From positions 12,451,444 to 12,515,443 of the forward strand of contig NC_092361.1 in assembly GCF_030848805.1 (NCBI RefSeq): 64,000 bases of DNA, in the 5' to 3' direction. How positions within the stretch are numbered: the stretch's first letter is position 1; the number at the start of each line of letters is the position of its first letter. A program made the translations under genes and the position numbers. Source of the DNA: Temnothorax longispinosus (taxonomy: Eukaryota; Arthropoda; Insecta; Hymenoptera; Formicidae). Shown here in pieces: positions 45,487 to 59,132 of the stretch. The notes under the pieces were generated by a model. The model did no database searches, was not told where the DNA came from, and was given only the letters and a program-made list of their open reading frames with translations.

Positions 45487-48400
45487 ATGGCGCACCAATT
45501 GCTCTTCTCGGCCAACAGGCTGGAGAGGCTAGTCCTGCAATCCGCTCAGAAAGGTTATTTCGACACGTTTCAGGTACCATAACCTCTCCTCCGCCTCCTG
45601 CGTACTCGTGATATAACGCGTCGCGCCGGGACGATCGACGTTCTCGCATGGAAAATAACACGGCGAGCGTCATCGTGACGATCAATAACCGTGCGCGGTT
45701 ACGCAATAGTCATTAACCGAGTGCTGTCCGGGTGTCACGAGTCACGAGACGTTCCGTTGTGCAATCTCTCGCAACCGGTACTTTGGACATCTCGTCGCAG
45801 TTATAATTCGTTTTTTAAATGTATATCATATTTTTTGAAAAAGGACCCACTTCGTGTACCTGTCTTTCACATACATTTGCGAGAGTTGACAAACATGTTA
45901 TAATACAAACATGTGATTGCATCAACTTTGGTGATGATTACTTGCAACTTTTGCGAAGAAACCATGTGATTGAAATATAAAGGATAAAGCGACATAATTC
46001 TTGTCATTTTTTGCATTGCTTCTGTCATTAGAACAATAAGATTAAGCTAAGACGTATCCTTCCAGCTGAGACGTCACTTATTGCTACTGAAAAATAGTAC
46101 GACACTATCTGCAAGTATTGAGCAAGTACAGCAGAAGTGGAGATTATTTTGTAAAGAGCCACCTAAAGGATTCGAAAAGTTCTTCAAACCAGGTTTATCT
46201 TTTTAAAATTTTCATCTGTTCTCCTGTTATTCTTATATCAAATTGTATAGAACTTCTGAAGAACTTGCGTTACAGGTGACGGTAAAAATGGTAAAAATGG
46301 TAAAAGTGCCGCCGAAAAGATGGGAGAAACAAGTAAAAAGGCTGGTACGAAAGAACCCCCTCCATCTTCAACTTCATCTACCTCCACGTCGTCGTCTGGT
46401 CCCAAGGTGAATTTCCAGTGGCCATTCAAAACCTTTGGAAACAGCTCCCGAGGTGGTAAACCATTTGAAGGTGGTGATAAGGAAAAAATGTATATGATTT
46501 TGGCTGCTCTTGGAGTAAGTGGTCTGATTGGATTGCTACTTGCTCAGGACATGAATCTGAAAGAGATTACATGGAGAGAATTTATATATAAGTGAGTAAA
46601 TTTTATTCCCATTAATTATATGTTAATATTTATAGCATTAATATGAGATAGCAAGGCAGTACACAGATTGTTTCAAAGTTATAAGTTAAGATGTAATTAG
46701 CAAACCAAATAACCTGATAAAAGCGACTAAGAAGTCCTTTATAACCTTGCAAAAGTAATTATTTTTAAAATATTGAGCTTTTTATCGCGTTAATTTGACT
46801 GAATTCCTTGTACCGTAACATACATTGTAGAATCAATAATATTTTGACGGTTTAAAATATTAATTTTAAGTAACTTTGACATATTTATTTTATTTATATT
46901 TTAAATATATTAATCTTTTATCTTATTTTTTATCTTTTATCTTATCTTATAATCTTTGTATATTATATCTCTACAAATCAGAAATAATTGACGTTTATAA
47001 TCGTACATAATTATATAAGTTATATCTTTGTTTTTCAGTTACCTAAATAAAGGTCTTGTCGAAAAGTTAGAAGTAATAAATAAGAAATGGGTGCGTGTAA
47101 AGCTCTTACCTGGATATACCGTTGATGGTTCTGTAAGTTCTTCTTAATTACAAGATTAGCGATAGAGTTTACTTCTGAATTTCATGCTGGAACTTATGTT
47201 ATCTTATTAATATTTCTTGTAGGATGCACTATGGTTTAATATTGGAAGTACCGATACTTTTGAAAGGAATTTAGAAAATGCACAACTAGAATTAAACATG
47301 GGACCTGAGAATTATATTCCTGTGGTCTACAAAAATGAAATGGAAGGTTCAAATATTCTGTCATATTTACCGCAGATCATTATGTGGGGTAAGCAATTAA
47401 TTTATAATTATTATTTGTTATCATTATTTATAATCATTAATTTTGTAAATTGTTATAATATCAAAGCAGTTCTTTATTATTTTTATGTATGTGTATGTGT
47501 ATATAATGACTACCATTAAAATATATTTCAGGATTCCTTATCTTCTTAATACGAAGATCTGCGGAAGCAATGTCTGGTAAAGGAGGTAAAAGAGGTGGAC
47601 TTTTCGGTCAAGTAATGGAATCGACTGCAAAACTAATAAATTCGAAAGATATTGGCGTACGATTCAAGTAATAGATATATTTCGTTAAACACATATCTAT
47701 ATATTTAACACATATGCAACTTGATTAGTAAATCTTATATTGCTCGATACTAGAGATGTAGCCGGATGTGAAGAAGCTAAAATTGAAATCATGGAGTTTG
47801 TAAATTTCCTAAAGAACCCGCAACAATATATAGATCTTGGAGCCAAGATCCCAAAGGGAGCTATGTTAACAGGTAATTAAAGTTTATTATGTTATATGTA
47901 AAGTTGTAATATTTAATGGATAGTGAAATGCACTTTTTAATACAATTTTATTTCAAAAAATGTCATCGAATTTAAAATGTCATACATGATACATGTTGGG
48001 TTTTCTTTTTTTAGGGCCCCCTGGCACCGGCAAAACTTTGTTAGCTAAAGCTACAGCTGGTGAAGCAAATGTACCTTTTATTACAGTATCAGGTTCGGAA
48101 TTCTTGGAGATGTTTGTGGGTGTCGGTCCTTCTAGAGTGCGCGATATGTTTTCTATGGCGCGAAAACATGCACCGTGTATATTATTTATCGATGAAATCG
48201 ATGCGGTTGGTCGAAAGAGAGGAGGTCGAAACTTTGGGGGACATTCTGAGCAAGAAAATACATTAAATCAGCTCTTGGTAGAAATGGATGGTACCGTAGT
48301 TTTAAATACGAAAATACCGAAGAGTGTCAGGTCATTTCTAACATTTTTATTTAATTTTCTTTAAGGATTCAATACGACGACTAATGTGGTTGTATTAGCG

Positions 48401-49361
48401 GCGACTAATAGAATAGATATTTTAGACAAAGCATTATTAAGACCTGGAAGATTCGACAGACAAATATTTGTTCCTGCTCCGGATATCAAAGGACGAGCGT
48501 CCATTTTCAAAGTGCATTTAGCTCCTTTGAAAACGAAATTAGATAAGGCTGAATTAGCAAGAAAAATGGCTTCCTTAACTCCTGGATTTACAGGTAATTG
48601 AACATTTTTGAAAAAATATAAAAGCAAATATCAGATGAAATCTATCATAACATCATATACGAAATTTCTTAGGAGCCGATATTGCGAACGTTTGCAATGA
48701 AGCAGCTCTGATTGCGGCAAGAGACTTGTATGATAACATTCAACTTAAAAACTTTGAGCAAGCTATTGAGAGAGTAGTTGCTGGCCTAGAGAAGAAGACC
48801 AAAGTATTACAACCAGAAGAGAAGAAGACGGTTGCGTACCATGAAGCTGGTCACGCGATAGCCGGTTGGTTCTTAGAGCATGCAGATCCACTTCTAAAGG
48901 TTACCATATCTTATCTACGTGATATCTTTTCGTGATAGACGATATAATTTTTTGGTAGTAGTCAAGCTTGTATTATCTCCCTTAGGTATCTATTATTCCA
49001 CGCGGTAAAGGATTAGGATACGCTCAGTACTTGCCACGTGAGCTGTACCTTTACACACAGGAACAATTGTTCGATCGTATGTGCATGATGATCGGTGGAC
49101 GAGCGTCGGAAGAAATCTTTTTCCGCCGCATAACTACAGGCGCTCAAGATGACTTACAGAAGGTATTGTCACGATTAAACTGTAAAAGCAATAAGATAAT
49201 GGTGTTGCATATGTGTGATGGCAGTTCTAAGAATCAAACTCAGATCTTTTATTTGACAAGCGACTTCTTTAGCACTGAGCAATTTAGCACCACAATATTT
49301 TTGCTGTCTTATATTTCGATATGTATATATATAGATATATATATACATATATACATATCGA

Positions 49362-49408
<47 letters not shown>

Positions 49409-50019
49409 CTTTTTTATTGAATTGTTTCCCGTTATTTTTTTAAGATTACAAAAGTTGCATATGCACAAATTACGCAATACGGTATGAACGAGAAGATTGG
49501 GAACGTCAGTTTTGAAATGCCGAATGCAGGAGACATGGTCTTTGACAAGCCTTACTCGGAACACACCGCGCAACTTATCGATAATGAGGTTCGAGATTTG
49601 ATCGAAAAGGCACATAAACGAACACTAGCTCTCCTGACCGAACATAAAGAAGATGTAATCAAGGTAGTAATGCTTTGATTTTATCGCTTATTTAAACGCC
49701 TTTAAATGATGAGAATAAAATTCGAAATAATTTCGCTTAATTTTAGATCGCTGAGCGATTGTTGAAGCAAGAGGTTCTAAGTAGGGACGATATGATCGAG
49801 TTACTTGGACCTCGACCCTTCCGTGAGAAATCCACCTACGAAGAATTTGTCGAAGGCACGGGCTCCTTCGAGGAAGATACTACATTACCGGAAGGTTTGA
49901 AGGAATGGAACGTGCAAAAGGGGGAATCGGCCGAGGACGGTGATAAGAAGAACAAAGCGCCGGAAACGCAGCCTTCCGAAACGACCTCCGATGACAAACA
50001 ACCGCAGCAACGACTGTAA
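45487..50019 (+). CDS. Mitochondrial m-AAA protease subunit, AFG3L2-like
   Basis: An inner-membrane ATP-dependent zinc metalloprotease that degrades misfolded membrane proteins and processes partners such as ribosomal protein bL32m. Complete in 13 exons: 45487-45573, 46066-46192, 46276-46591, 47039-47132, 47223-47388, 47532-47667, 47754-47872, 48015-48290, 48366-48593, 48673-48899, 48986-49162, 49445-49663, 49747-50019. All phases agree; 814 residues (human about 797). The N-terminus is mitochondrial-targeting in style, then a Gly/Lys/Ser-rich linker. There are two membrane segments (near residues 145-162 and 255-270), Walker A GPPGTGKT near 349, Walker B ILFIDEIDA near 404, the second region of homology ending RPGRFDRQI, and the zinc site HEAGH near 573. 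The acidic C-tail ends QPQQRL. A polyadenylation signal AATAAA lies at 50300-50305. An (AT)n run sits in intron 11. Confidence 0.97.
49369..49405. repeat. (TA)n microsatellite
   Basis: TA dinucleotide run within the AFG3L2 intron between 49162 and 49445. Confidence 0.95.
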
Positions 50020-53000
50020 TTGTAATATTTTAGTCTCACAAATGCTTTGTATTATAGTTTGAAATATACAATTATAATAAGTTTACAGTTGTTCAACAGT
50101 ATATTTTCAGCTGCATCAGCTGTCGTAATCACTAAAGGTTGTCATATTTAGAGTGTGTCACTTGTGACATTTTTATGTAATTAAATTCAAATTGTACTCT
50201 ATTTTTTTTAATCTCAGATCCATTTTTATCTTCATCAATTGGGAGTAATTGTACAAAATAACACTCGCGAAACTTAGAAACCTTAAGATCTCTTATTTTA
50301 ATAAATTATTTTTATTATTTTAATGAAACTGCGGATACTTTATTAATTTCTAGATGATTATTAAAGGCATGTTTTGTTTTACATTATATCATCACCTTTT
50401 TCGTTTTTTTTTTTAACTAAAAATGAACAAGCACAAGATATTTACTTAATCTTTAGTTTTACATATTTATCAGTTTACATTTCCCTGAAAAAGAGCGGTA
50501 TATGTTCTCAAGGAATAAACTCGGAAATTACAGGAATATTCGGGATGAGATAAATGATATAAAGTACGTAGTCCATATTTAAGATTTAGTTTATTGATAA
50601 GAAACATGTCAGTAACACGATCGACTCTTGCATTACATTACTGGGTACGAATTAATGTATGTGTGACGTGTGCTGTTTATTACAGCACACCGCTGTAAAT
50701 ATTATGTAAAATTGCTTTCGTCGACGTCGCGGCGACGGAGTGCCGCGGGTTGCGCTACGAAAAATTTGTAAAAGGTATCCGCCGTTATTTTTATTCGTGG
50801 TTCACACACGTATGTTGGTCGTGAACGTGTTTGTCGTCGTCCATAAAACGCTTTATCCTACACTCCTAGCCCGAGCGAGTCATTTTCTTTGCGTTCTTCC
50901 GCGTTACGCTCGATTCAGCACCTGATTCAGCACGAAAAACCGAATGTCTGACAAATCAGTTCAAGAGTTTTAGCGAAGTTCAATCGCCACTAACATATAC
51001 GCGATATCATAATACCCGTAATATTCTAAACAACACGAAGAAATATCTAATGTGCCCGAGAAAGCTCAAAGCATCTTTTTAGACATTTCTGCTGTTTGGA
51101 ATACGATCGTGTGCAGTTTTTTTTCCAGATAAATAAAATCTATCTCAGTATGACGCTGAAATCGATCTTGCTCGTAATAGGTACTGAATCCGCGAGAAGA
51201 AAAATGCTCGGAGATGTTGAGTACAGTGTTTCTCTTCGAAGGATAATCGTTCTGTGTTAATCCTATTTATAGGTATCGGCGGTGTTGTATTAGGTGTACA
51301 GATGCGCGCAACGACATATGACGTTATAAATGACTAACAAAGTTTGGTTTGACATTAAAAAGTACGCGCGACGTGTACAATATTTCTAGTTGAAGTTTGG
51401 TGTTACATTGTTCCAAAATTGGCAAATTCACTTTTATTCGCTTCACATATGCGTACATCTTTCCGTGGTAATCCGCCGAGTTTACACACGCGTTGTAGTT
51501 GGTTTGAGAGAAAGTTACACATACTAAATTGCAATATCAATTTTAATACCATAACGAAGTATTATCTCGCTGATTTTATATGTGATTGTTGAATTTCTTA
51601 ACTTTCGAGAACTAGCGATTGCTATAAATAACATATCGACTGATTCTATATGTTTCTATTGAATGATGTCTATCGAGAACAAAATATTTATATAGAATAA
51701 TTTGAAAAATCGATAATATTTCTGTTATTTCTTTTATTTGAAAACAATTTTTTCATCTGTCGCTTAACTTCGGCCATTTGTTGCAGCGTGTTTTATTGGA
51801 AGAACATTTCGTCTATGCGTATTTATTTTTAATACTGCAGACATCGTTTCTTATTGCGATGCGTTTGCAAATGCATACTTGTCCTCATATATGTCCTTAT
51901 TGTTTTTTTTTTTTTTGCAAAGTTTAAGAGCGGTGACGACTGTCGAACAAGTTGATATTCATGTTATCAAAAGTAAGCCTCAATCACGAAATTTGTATCG
52001 AATCGCACGCTAACAGATCCCCTGTGTATACGCTCTAAAAATTCTATAAACTTGTTACGTGAATTCGAAAAAGAAGCGACTTTTCTCCACAAATTCACTT
52101 TTATCTATACGCTATACGAATTTATACGGTCACAAGTTTCCGACAACCGCAATAAATTTCTCGTTTTTTCTTCATTTAAAAGCTTGGCATAGGCAGATTG
52201 GAGTAAACAACTTTCCGCCGCTGCAACCTCGTTTTCTGATCTCATTTATTGTGTCTCCACGATAACGCTGTCACAAATAAAAGCCGTGGGTACGGCTACG
52301 GTAGCTAATGATTGTTGAAAATTATGTTCTTCCAAGAAAATATCTCAGAAAATGACGAAAAAGTGCATAATATACTTTTATACTCATTTCACTTTCAGTC
52401 TCATCCGTTAAGTGACAATTTCTATTATGACATGGCGTAATCAGTGATGTGTGGGAATAAGAGTGTGTCACAAATCATTAACCATAAGCGATACAAGCTG
52501 CACTGTGATATGGATTATTCATATTCGGGTATAAATCGATGAACGTTTTTCTTCTTTTTTTCCCTCAAATCTTTTTCTTTCGGCATGCATAAATTTGGCA
52601 CCTATGCTAGATGGCTCCTTCTCCTAAATGACAAAGCATCGCGTTATCGGAATTTAAAGACGATTTTTCTATCCTGTTTCTTCCAGTAAGATACGCGTAT
52701 ACTCGCGAACGAGTATAGTTATTTCGAAGTTCGTCTTGTGTTAGAAAAAGTCGCGAACAACGTACTCATCGAAATCTCGTATTGTTTCTCGTTCATTTTT
52801 AATTGTTTACTGAGTCGCTCGTTTCGTTTGCCTTCTTGATACAAAAAAAAAAAGATCATCGCGGATCCCTGATCAGGATTATATCGCGGTTCTGCCCGTT
52901 CGCTTCCAACTATCAATTTTCCTTTTTTTTTCTTTTTTTTCTCTCCCCTAAATCTTTGATCCCAAAACAGTGTTAATCTGAAATGGCAATCTTTCCAGCG

Positions 53001-53748
53001 TTTCTACAAAACTATACGATTTATCGAGTAAATATTTATAGATTTCGAAAGTATCATTATAACTTAGCACTAATTCGCTAATCAAGTATATCGTACAATC
53101 ACTAAATTATTGCTTTGTCGTACCTTGTATCACACTAATCTAAACCCTATGTTTCCTTATACGTTTTTTTTCTTTCTTCTATTTCTCTCTTTTTTTTCGA
53201 AAAGCCAGGTTTAGCGGTGATCATGCCTGCTTCCCCATGAAGTTCGTGTACAAATGTATGTACACGATAGATGCGTGCGCGAAACGTGTTCACATGTATC
53301 TTCTTAATACATTAACTTATCGCAACAGTTCTTCACCTCTCTCCCTCTCCCTCTCTTTCTCCTTTCCATTAATTAATATAATAAACCTGATAAATGTAAT
53401 AACCGGCAGAATCACTCGAAATTCTCTCGTTACTTTCAGAAACGCGAAGCGAAAGGAAGGAAATGTTCGGTACAAAAAAAACTGATTGACACAAAAAAAC
53501 TAATTTTAGCAAACTTCAGCTACATCAAAGAAACTCAACGCATGTTAATGCTTTTGTTAACAAACGAGAGTATTGACATCGCGCGAAAATGCATCTCATT
53601 TCTCTCGCAGAAATACACAGTGGGCGTCGCCATTATAAGATCCGTTCAAACGAATAGCGAGTACGAAACGTCGTCATTGTTAAATTGAAGACGTGCGTAC
53701 GAACGATCGGTTCTCGAATTTCAGTGTGATTCGATCGATTACTACATG

Positions 53749-53820
<72 letters not shown>

Positions 53821-54930
53821 TAGAGTTTTATATATATAATGGATGCGCCTTGTCTCTATAAGTATTGTATTTATATTTACGTGTATACAATGCTTGTCAC
53901 ATTTTCGTTGTTCTCTTTTTTATCTTCGATATATTTAACATTCAGTTGGTTGAGTGAGTTATTCTCTCTATCGCTTATATTGACGATTCTTATCACTTCG
54001 AAAACGATATATACTACAATTGTTAAATCCGCCGCGTACGCGCGGCATAGAAACGGTTTTAGCAACTTGGTCCTCTTTAATTGGGAGTCTTTATATTAAT
54101 GCGCGTCCATTCAGTTTCTTCCTTCATTCATATATTATTGTTGCTTGCAATTTTTTTTATCGGGTGCTCCTTTCTTTTCTCTCCGTACGACTTAATCGCC
54201 CTTAATAAACTTATATTAAAACACTTAATAAATTGTCATAACAAAGTTTCGCAGAACAAAGAGACAGATTGATACAAATGTAATTAATTAACTTTGCTTA
54301 ATATTAATGAGAAGATTGAGAAAAAAACAAACGAATGTATCCTTTCGCAATTAAGACTCTTAACTCTTATCTGGGTGACATCGGTCTGCAACACCCGCTA
54401 TAAAATTCACGAAACGAACTTTTTCAAGGTAAATGTAATTCAGTTTTATAAAATTCCGCGCGATCTTTGGTTGTATAAAAACATATATGTGTATATATAT
54501 ATATTTATAGCTACGAAATACAATTAATATATACGTAATATAATTAATATAATATTAATACATTTTACTTTAATTATACATATATAAAATAATTTTTAAT
54601 TTTGTGTAATATTTATACATTTCTATGTATAAGTGACTTTTTTGACAATTGTTTTGTTGCTCGAATAAGGATTAATCTGTTTAGAAGCGATGCCACATCC
54701 GTTCGTTTCATAAAACGAAAATATGCCAAGACGAATGCGCTCCCTAGACAACCCGCGTGTTTAATAGACGTCGAAAGACATCTTTAAAACTCTTTAAGAC
54801 ATGTATGATAAAATCGGCCGATTTTGAAGTCAACGTCGGTCTCGCTCATTGTCAGTTCTAAATCCGACATGCGGTAAGAATTATTTCCCCCAGACAGAGA
54901 AACGTATGAGGCATGATCGTCCTCTGGGGC
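50020..54930. other. AFG3L2 3' UTR and intergenic DNA
   Basis: Only short open frames without family resemblance. It includes a (TA)n microsatellite at 53757-53823. Codon-like composition is absent, and no splice-consistent exons were found on either strand. Confidence 0.45.
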
Positions 54931-54934
54931 CTGG

Positions 54935-55825
54935 CTTATAGTATATTACACTACAAGGGCCGAAAGTTGAATTTTCGGCCCTGCGCGTCATGATGCCCCG
55001 AGGCGAAGCCGAGGGCATCATGACGAGCAGGACCGAGATTTCAACTTTTAGCCCGCGTAGTGTATACGATTTTTCTTCATAGCCGGTCGAAAGTACGTTA
55101 TTAATTTTACTTTTTTTAACTTTAAATGTTAATAAGCATGTTTTTGATGCCTGCCCCCGACATTTGCGGCACGAGCGAAGCGAGTGCTGCTGGTCGGGGG
55201 GGGGGGGGCAGGCATCAAATACATTCCAAGAGTCAAGTCTTGTCATATTTTGTAAAAATAAATTCACGTGCGTGCCAACGGGGTGACCGTTGGTATGTGT
55301 GTGCACGTGTGTCGCGCGGATTCGCACGCCAGGACGATCGATAAGCCGTCCGTCGTCGGGATCGCGTCTTCCGGCCGGTGCATTGAATTTAATGTGCTTT
55401 TCAAAATTGACCAAACACTCCATAAAGTTGACGGCTTTAATTTTTTAGATAGGTCCTTAAAATACACAACCAAATTATTTTCTTCACAGTTTGACTGAAG
55501 TTTTGTGTTCTATCTGCCACTTTTTATACGTGTCGTAAACAAGATTGTATTGATCAACAGACTTCTTTGGCAACGTATTTGTATTTATTATCAATCGCGC
55601 TTCTGCATCGAAATTTCGTATAACTTCTTCCTCGTCTACGGATTCATCAGATGACATATTGACAGAACAATATTGATGACTATTTTTAAGGTTAAAGGGC
55701 GTTAAGGTTTAAAGTTATAGAGAGCGCGCGTGTACTTCTCACAGGGAGTAAATGTTAAACTTTCGTCCCTGCTATTAGGGACGAAAGTACGTACTTTCGA
55801 CCGAGGTATGAAGAAAAATCATTTG
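54935..55825. mobile_element. Degenerate transposon with Crypton-like gene fragment
   Basis: An inverted pair is visible: ATTTTTCTTCATAGCCGGTC, then GAAAGTACGT, at about 55069-55099, and its complement at about 55790-55823. Further hairpins lie at 54955-55050 (GGCATCATGACG with its inverse) and 55751-55788 (ACTTTCGTCCCT with its inverse), and a run of 12-13 G at about 55198-55209. Between them on the minus strand lies a broken recombinase-type coding segment. Confidence 0.5.
55385..55657 (-). pseudogene. Frameshifted N-terminal part of a Crypton-like tyrosine recombinase
   Basis: One frame (55657-55484) starts MSSDESVDEEEVI and contains TLPKKSVDQYNLVYDTYKKW. After a one-base shift the next frame continues with LVVYFKDLSKKLKPSTLWSV and ends near STLN. 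The order and wording resemble the SAM-like core-binding domain of insect Crypton/tyrosine-recombinase proteins (YF..LS....PSTLWS..S.LK.TL). The catalytic domain with its Arg-His-Arg-Tyr residues is missing. Family assignment rests on memory of the pattern. Confidence 0.45.
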
Positions 55826-58771
55826 CATATCTAAAAAATAGTAACGACTGCCCGCATTTATTTCGCGTTTACGAGTATATCAGTTCTGTGGCATGCAATC
55901 TTACTCTCTTGACGATTCGCCCTCACCCCGTTACGACAGAGTCTTCTTCTTCTTCCTATTGAATAATTATCGTTGAATATATCGCGCCGATAAATGTGTC
56001 GAGTTTGTGGCAGGATTTCGCTTTTCTGACAGTGTTGAAGCAAAGAAAATTGTAGGGCTTAATTTCCAGCAGAAATAAAATCGAATAATTTGACAACATT
56101 GTTTATCTTAACATACTTTTAGTGATAACTTTTACGATAATTTTTATCATATCATTTTAATTATTTTTTTCCGGGAATGATGTAAATAGACATCACGTCG
56201 ATATAAATTCGAAAATGTGCGAGAATTACTTTATAAACGAGAAAAATTGCACGTTTCGACGAACGAAAGCAGAGATATACGTCGTCACCTTGTTGCATCG
56301 TAGTAAGTTTCAAGTTGAAAAACTATTTGATTATACGCAAGGCGCACGAAATCGTGCCACGAAACATCGTTTCGCTTCTTGTCACCTTTCTTGTTCGCGA
56401 CACTAAAACTACCGTAAACCGCGCCGCGATGTTCACGTATCCCCCGATCGACGGAACTCGCTTGGGACCCAACTATAGGGGCAGTCGTGGACCATATGTG
56501 CACCATCCTCCTTCGTTCCTCCTTTTTCTATTATTGACTACCGTTACAATTTACACTATTAATTATAGATTCGATTGACTGTCGAGTATTGTAATACAGT
56601 ATAAGAGACGAGTGTCTATAGTTAATCTCAAATATTACGAAAAACGTGGCCGAGCTGCAGAACTACGTGCGTTTCGTGTGTGATTTCTTCCGTATGGATA
56701 AAGATCTATTTTCTTGCGAGATGACTTGCGTGTATAGTCGAGGCACGAAATATAAGAACAAAATACGAGCGTTAAATGTCAAAAACGAATCCAGCGGAAA
56801 TAGGTCGAATTCGTTTACACGAGAGACGCTTTTAACTTCTGCGAAATTATTTCATCTCGCGCCGGATATTTTCAGTTTGCAATAATCGATGCACTCTGTT
56901 TTTAATACACGTATATTAAAAAACGGAAAAATATTTATTTGTTTTTTTTTTTCAGCTCAGTTATTTTATGCCATCACATCCGGCGTTCTAATTTTGTTAC
57001 TTCTCGCAGTTATTATTTTAATGGTAGTGTTGTACATTTTACTCCGCGCGCTTCTCATATCTTATTTTTACATTTCAATGCACCTCGACGTTATCTGCCC
57101 GTCGCGTTCCCGAGAGGAAGAGAAAATGAGTCGTAAGTAGGAGACTTCCGGAAAAACGCCGATCCCTCTCTCTCCTCCCGTTCGTTTTGTCGCCACGATT
57201 TCTACGGCGCGGCGGCGTCTCACGAAAAAGCGATCGGGGTGTCATGTCGTTAACTTCCTTTGGTGTTGATACGTTTGTACTAACTAAAATCACTAAAACT
57301 CTCCTTCTTTCTCACATTTTAACCGAGCGTTTTAATCTCATTCAACGATATAAGATGTACGTCGGGCCGCGTATATATTATGTTCAATTAATTAAACACA
57401 ATCAATCTGCTCCGCTATATCTTATACACTGCCGTCGCTCGTAAAATTTCCCGTACCAAAATATCTCTAAGCTATATTAGAAACGCTTTAGACGGCACAA
57501 TAAGGGGAAAGTAAGATAAAATATACGTGTCGAGAAAGAATAAGCGTCACTTCCTCTTCATTTATACATGCGACCGCCTTAGGCAACTAAGATAAAAAGG
57601 ATGTAATTCAAGCGCAACTTGTTGACTAGATCGTAAGTACTTTTTCTTCTCCTCTTAATTCCACCCTCCCCCTGCTCCTCTCCCTTGCTCTTTCTTCTTC
57701 TTTTTTTTTGGTCATATCTTTGGTATGACGTTGTGGATTGCACCGTTCTATAAAATGCACTCGCGTGCGATCCACTTTTTTCATTCTTCTTGCTCGAAGC
57801 TTTCACGGGAAAATAACCTTCCAAGCAATGGTATTATCTCCCTCAATATATCCAGTTTTAGTATGTCATGCTATATATACACCCGTTACGCGAGACATTT
57901 TATTATATTGCTTTAAAAGACAGAGGATTTGCGTCTCTTCTCACAGTTGACGCCGTATGACTAGATATAACGAATCGAATTACGAAATAAAATAAATTAA
58001 TTGAATAACAATTTTCGTTAATCCCGATTCGAGTTTTTAGATTCTACACATAAATAATATATACATATATATAAATAAATCAATAAAAGAAATTGATTAA
58101 AGCTTAAAATTGTATAAAATCTGTAGGAACTTTGATAACAATGCGATAAAACAAGAATTCACTAAAAAAAATAATTCTCAATCTCAACTTCGTCACATTT
58201 TAAATACTAAAAATTCAAGATAAGTTAATAAATATCTTAAAAATAATCTCTAGGCACGTTTGTAAACGGTGCCACCTCTTCCGGTAAAGAGATCACGATA
58301 CTCTCTGCGGTTTCCGTTCTCGACGCGCGATTCTCGCAGCTCCGGAAAAAAAGCATTGATAAATTTCGATGAAACGTTGCAGTTGACCGCGATCTTGTTC
58401 GCGCTTTTAACAACCGAGGAAATGATGTGTTCCATAATTCAGGGGAGCAGTACGACCGACCCTTTTGCCACCGAATGGTCATTTCTGCATTCAACAGGTG
58501 GCCCAGTTTACGTGAAATGTTGATGAAAACTTTCCGCGAGTATCCGCGTGCGTTACGTTAAGGATCCACGGCGAAAATCGCGCGCGAGAGCGCATTTAAA
58601 TGCACAGGAGAGAGCTTGCTCCGCGGTGCAGCGAGAGTTATATATTCGAAATACTCTTAAATTAAGGTAAAATATAGAGCGATAATTCAATTTGCCGTAG
58701 CCTATGTATATCATCAGCTTCTAATTCCAGTTTCTAAATCCCAGTGTCTAATTCCAGTGCTTCAAGAAATC
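55826..58771. other. Intergenic DNA, no feature supported
   Basis: AT-rich, with pyrimidine tracts and short open frames in all frames. None has a recognisable domain or a consistent exon structure. Confidence 0.45.
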
Positions 58772-59132
58772 GCACTGCAAATCCAAGTGTGTTATTTTAG
58801 CTGAAGCTCTTCTTACACATTTCTTGCCGTTTTAAATCACGTCATTTAACACTATTAAACCTATTAACTTTTAATTTAATACAATTACCTAACAGCAATA
58901 ATATCCTGTATATCTATAGAATATACTAAGGATGTACTTAATATACTGAGAACATCCTTATAATATCTCATACTTTAAGATATCCTCTGAACATTCTCAG
59001 AATATACATTTGCTGTTAGGGATTAAATGATGTAATTTAACACATAAAGAAACATGTAAAAAGAGTTTCAATCTAATGTGTCATTTTTAGACGTTTAAGC
59101 GTGGAAAAATAATATACTTGGATTTGCAGTGC
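58772..59132. mobile_element. GCACTGCAAATCC-type MITE, copy 2, interrupted
   Basis: The exact inverted ends GCACTGCAAATCCAAG and CTTGGATTTGCAGTGC. The interior matches copy 1 at 22571-23250. It is interrupted by a different element at about 58888-59020. Confidence 0.85.
58888..59020. mobile_element. CCTAACAGCAA foldback inserted in copy 2
   Basis: The inverted ends CCTAACAGCAA and TTGCTGTTAGG, with ATATCCT and AGGATGT-type words repeated in both directions between. It is absent from copy 1, which confirms it as an insertion. 133 bp. Confidence 0.75.

Noticed and set aside
54881..55423. 180-codon minus-strand open frame
   Set aside because: It runs through GC-rich hairpins and the Crypton-like fragment. 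Only its first part resembles a protein, so the whole is not one gene.
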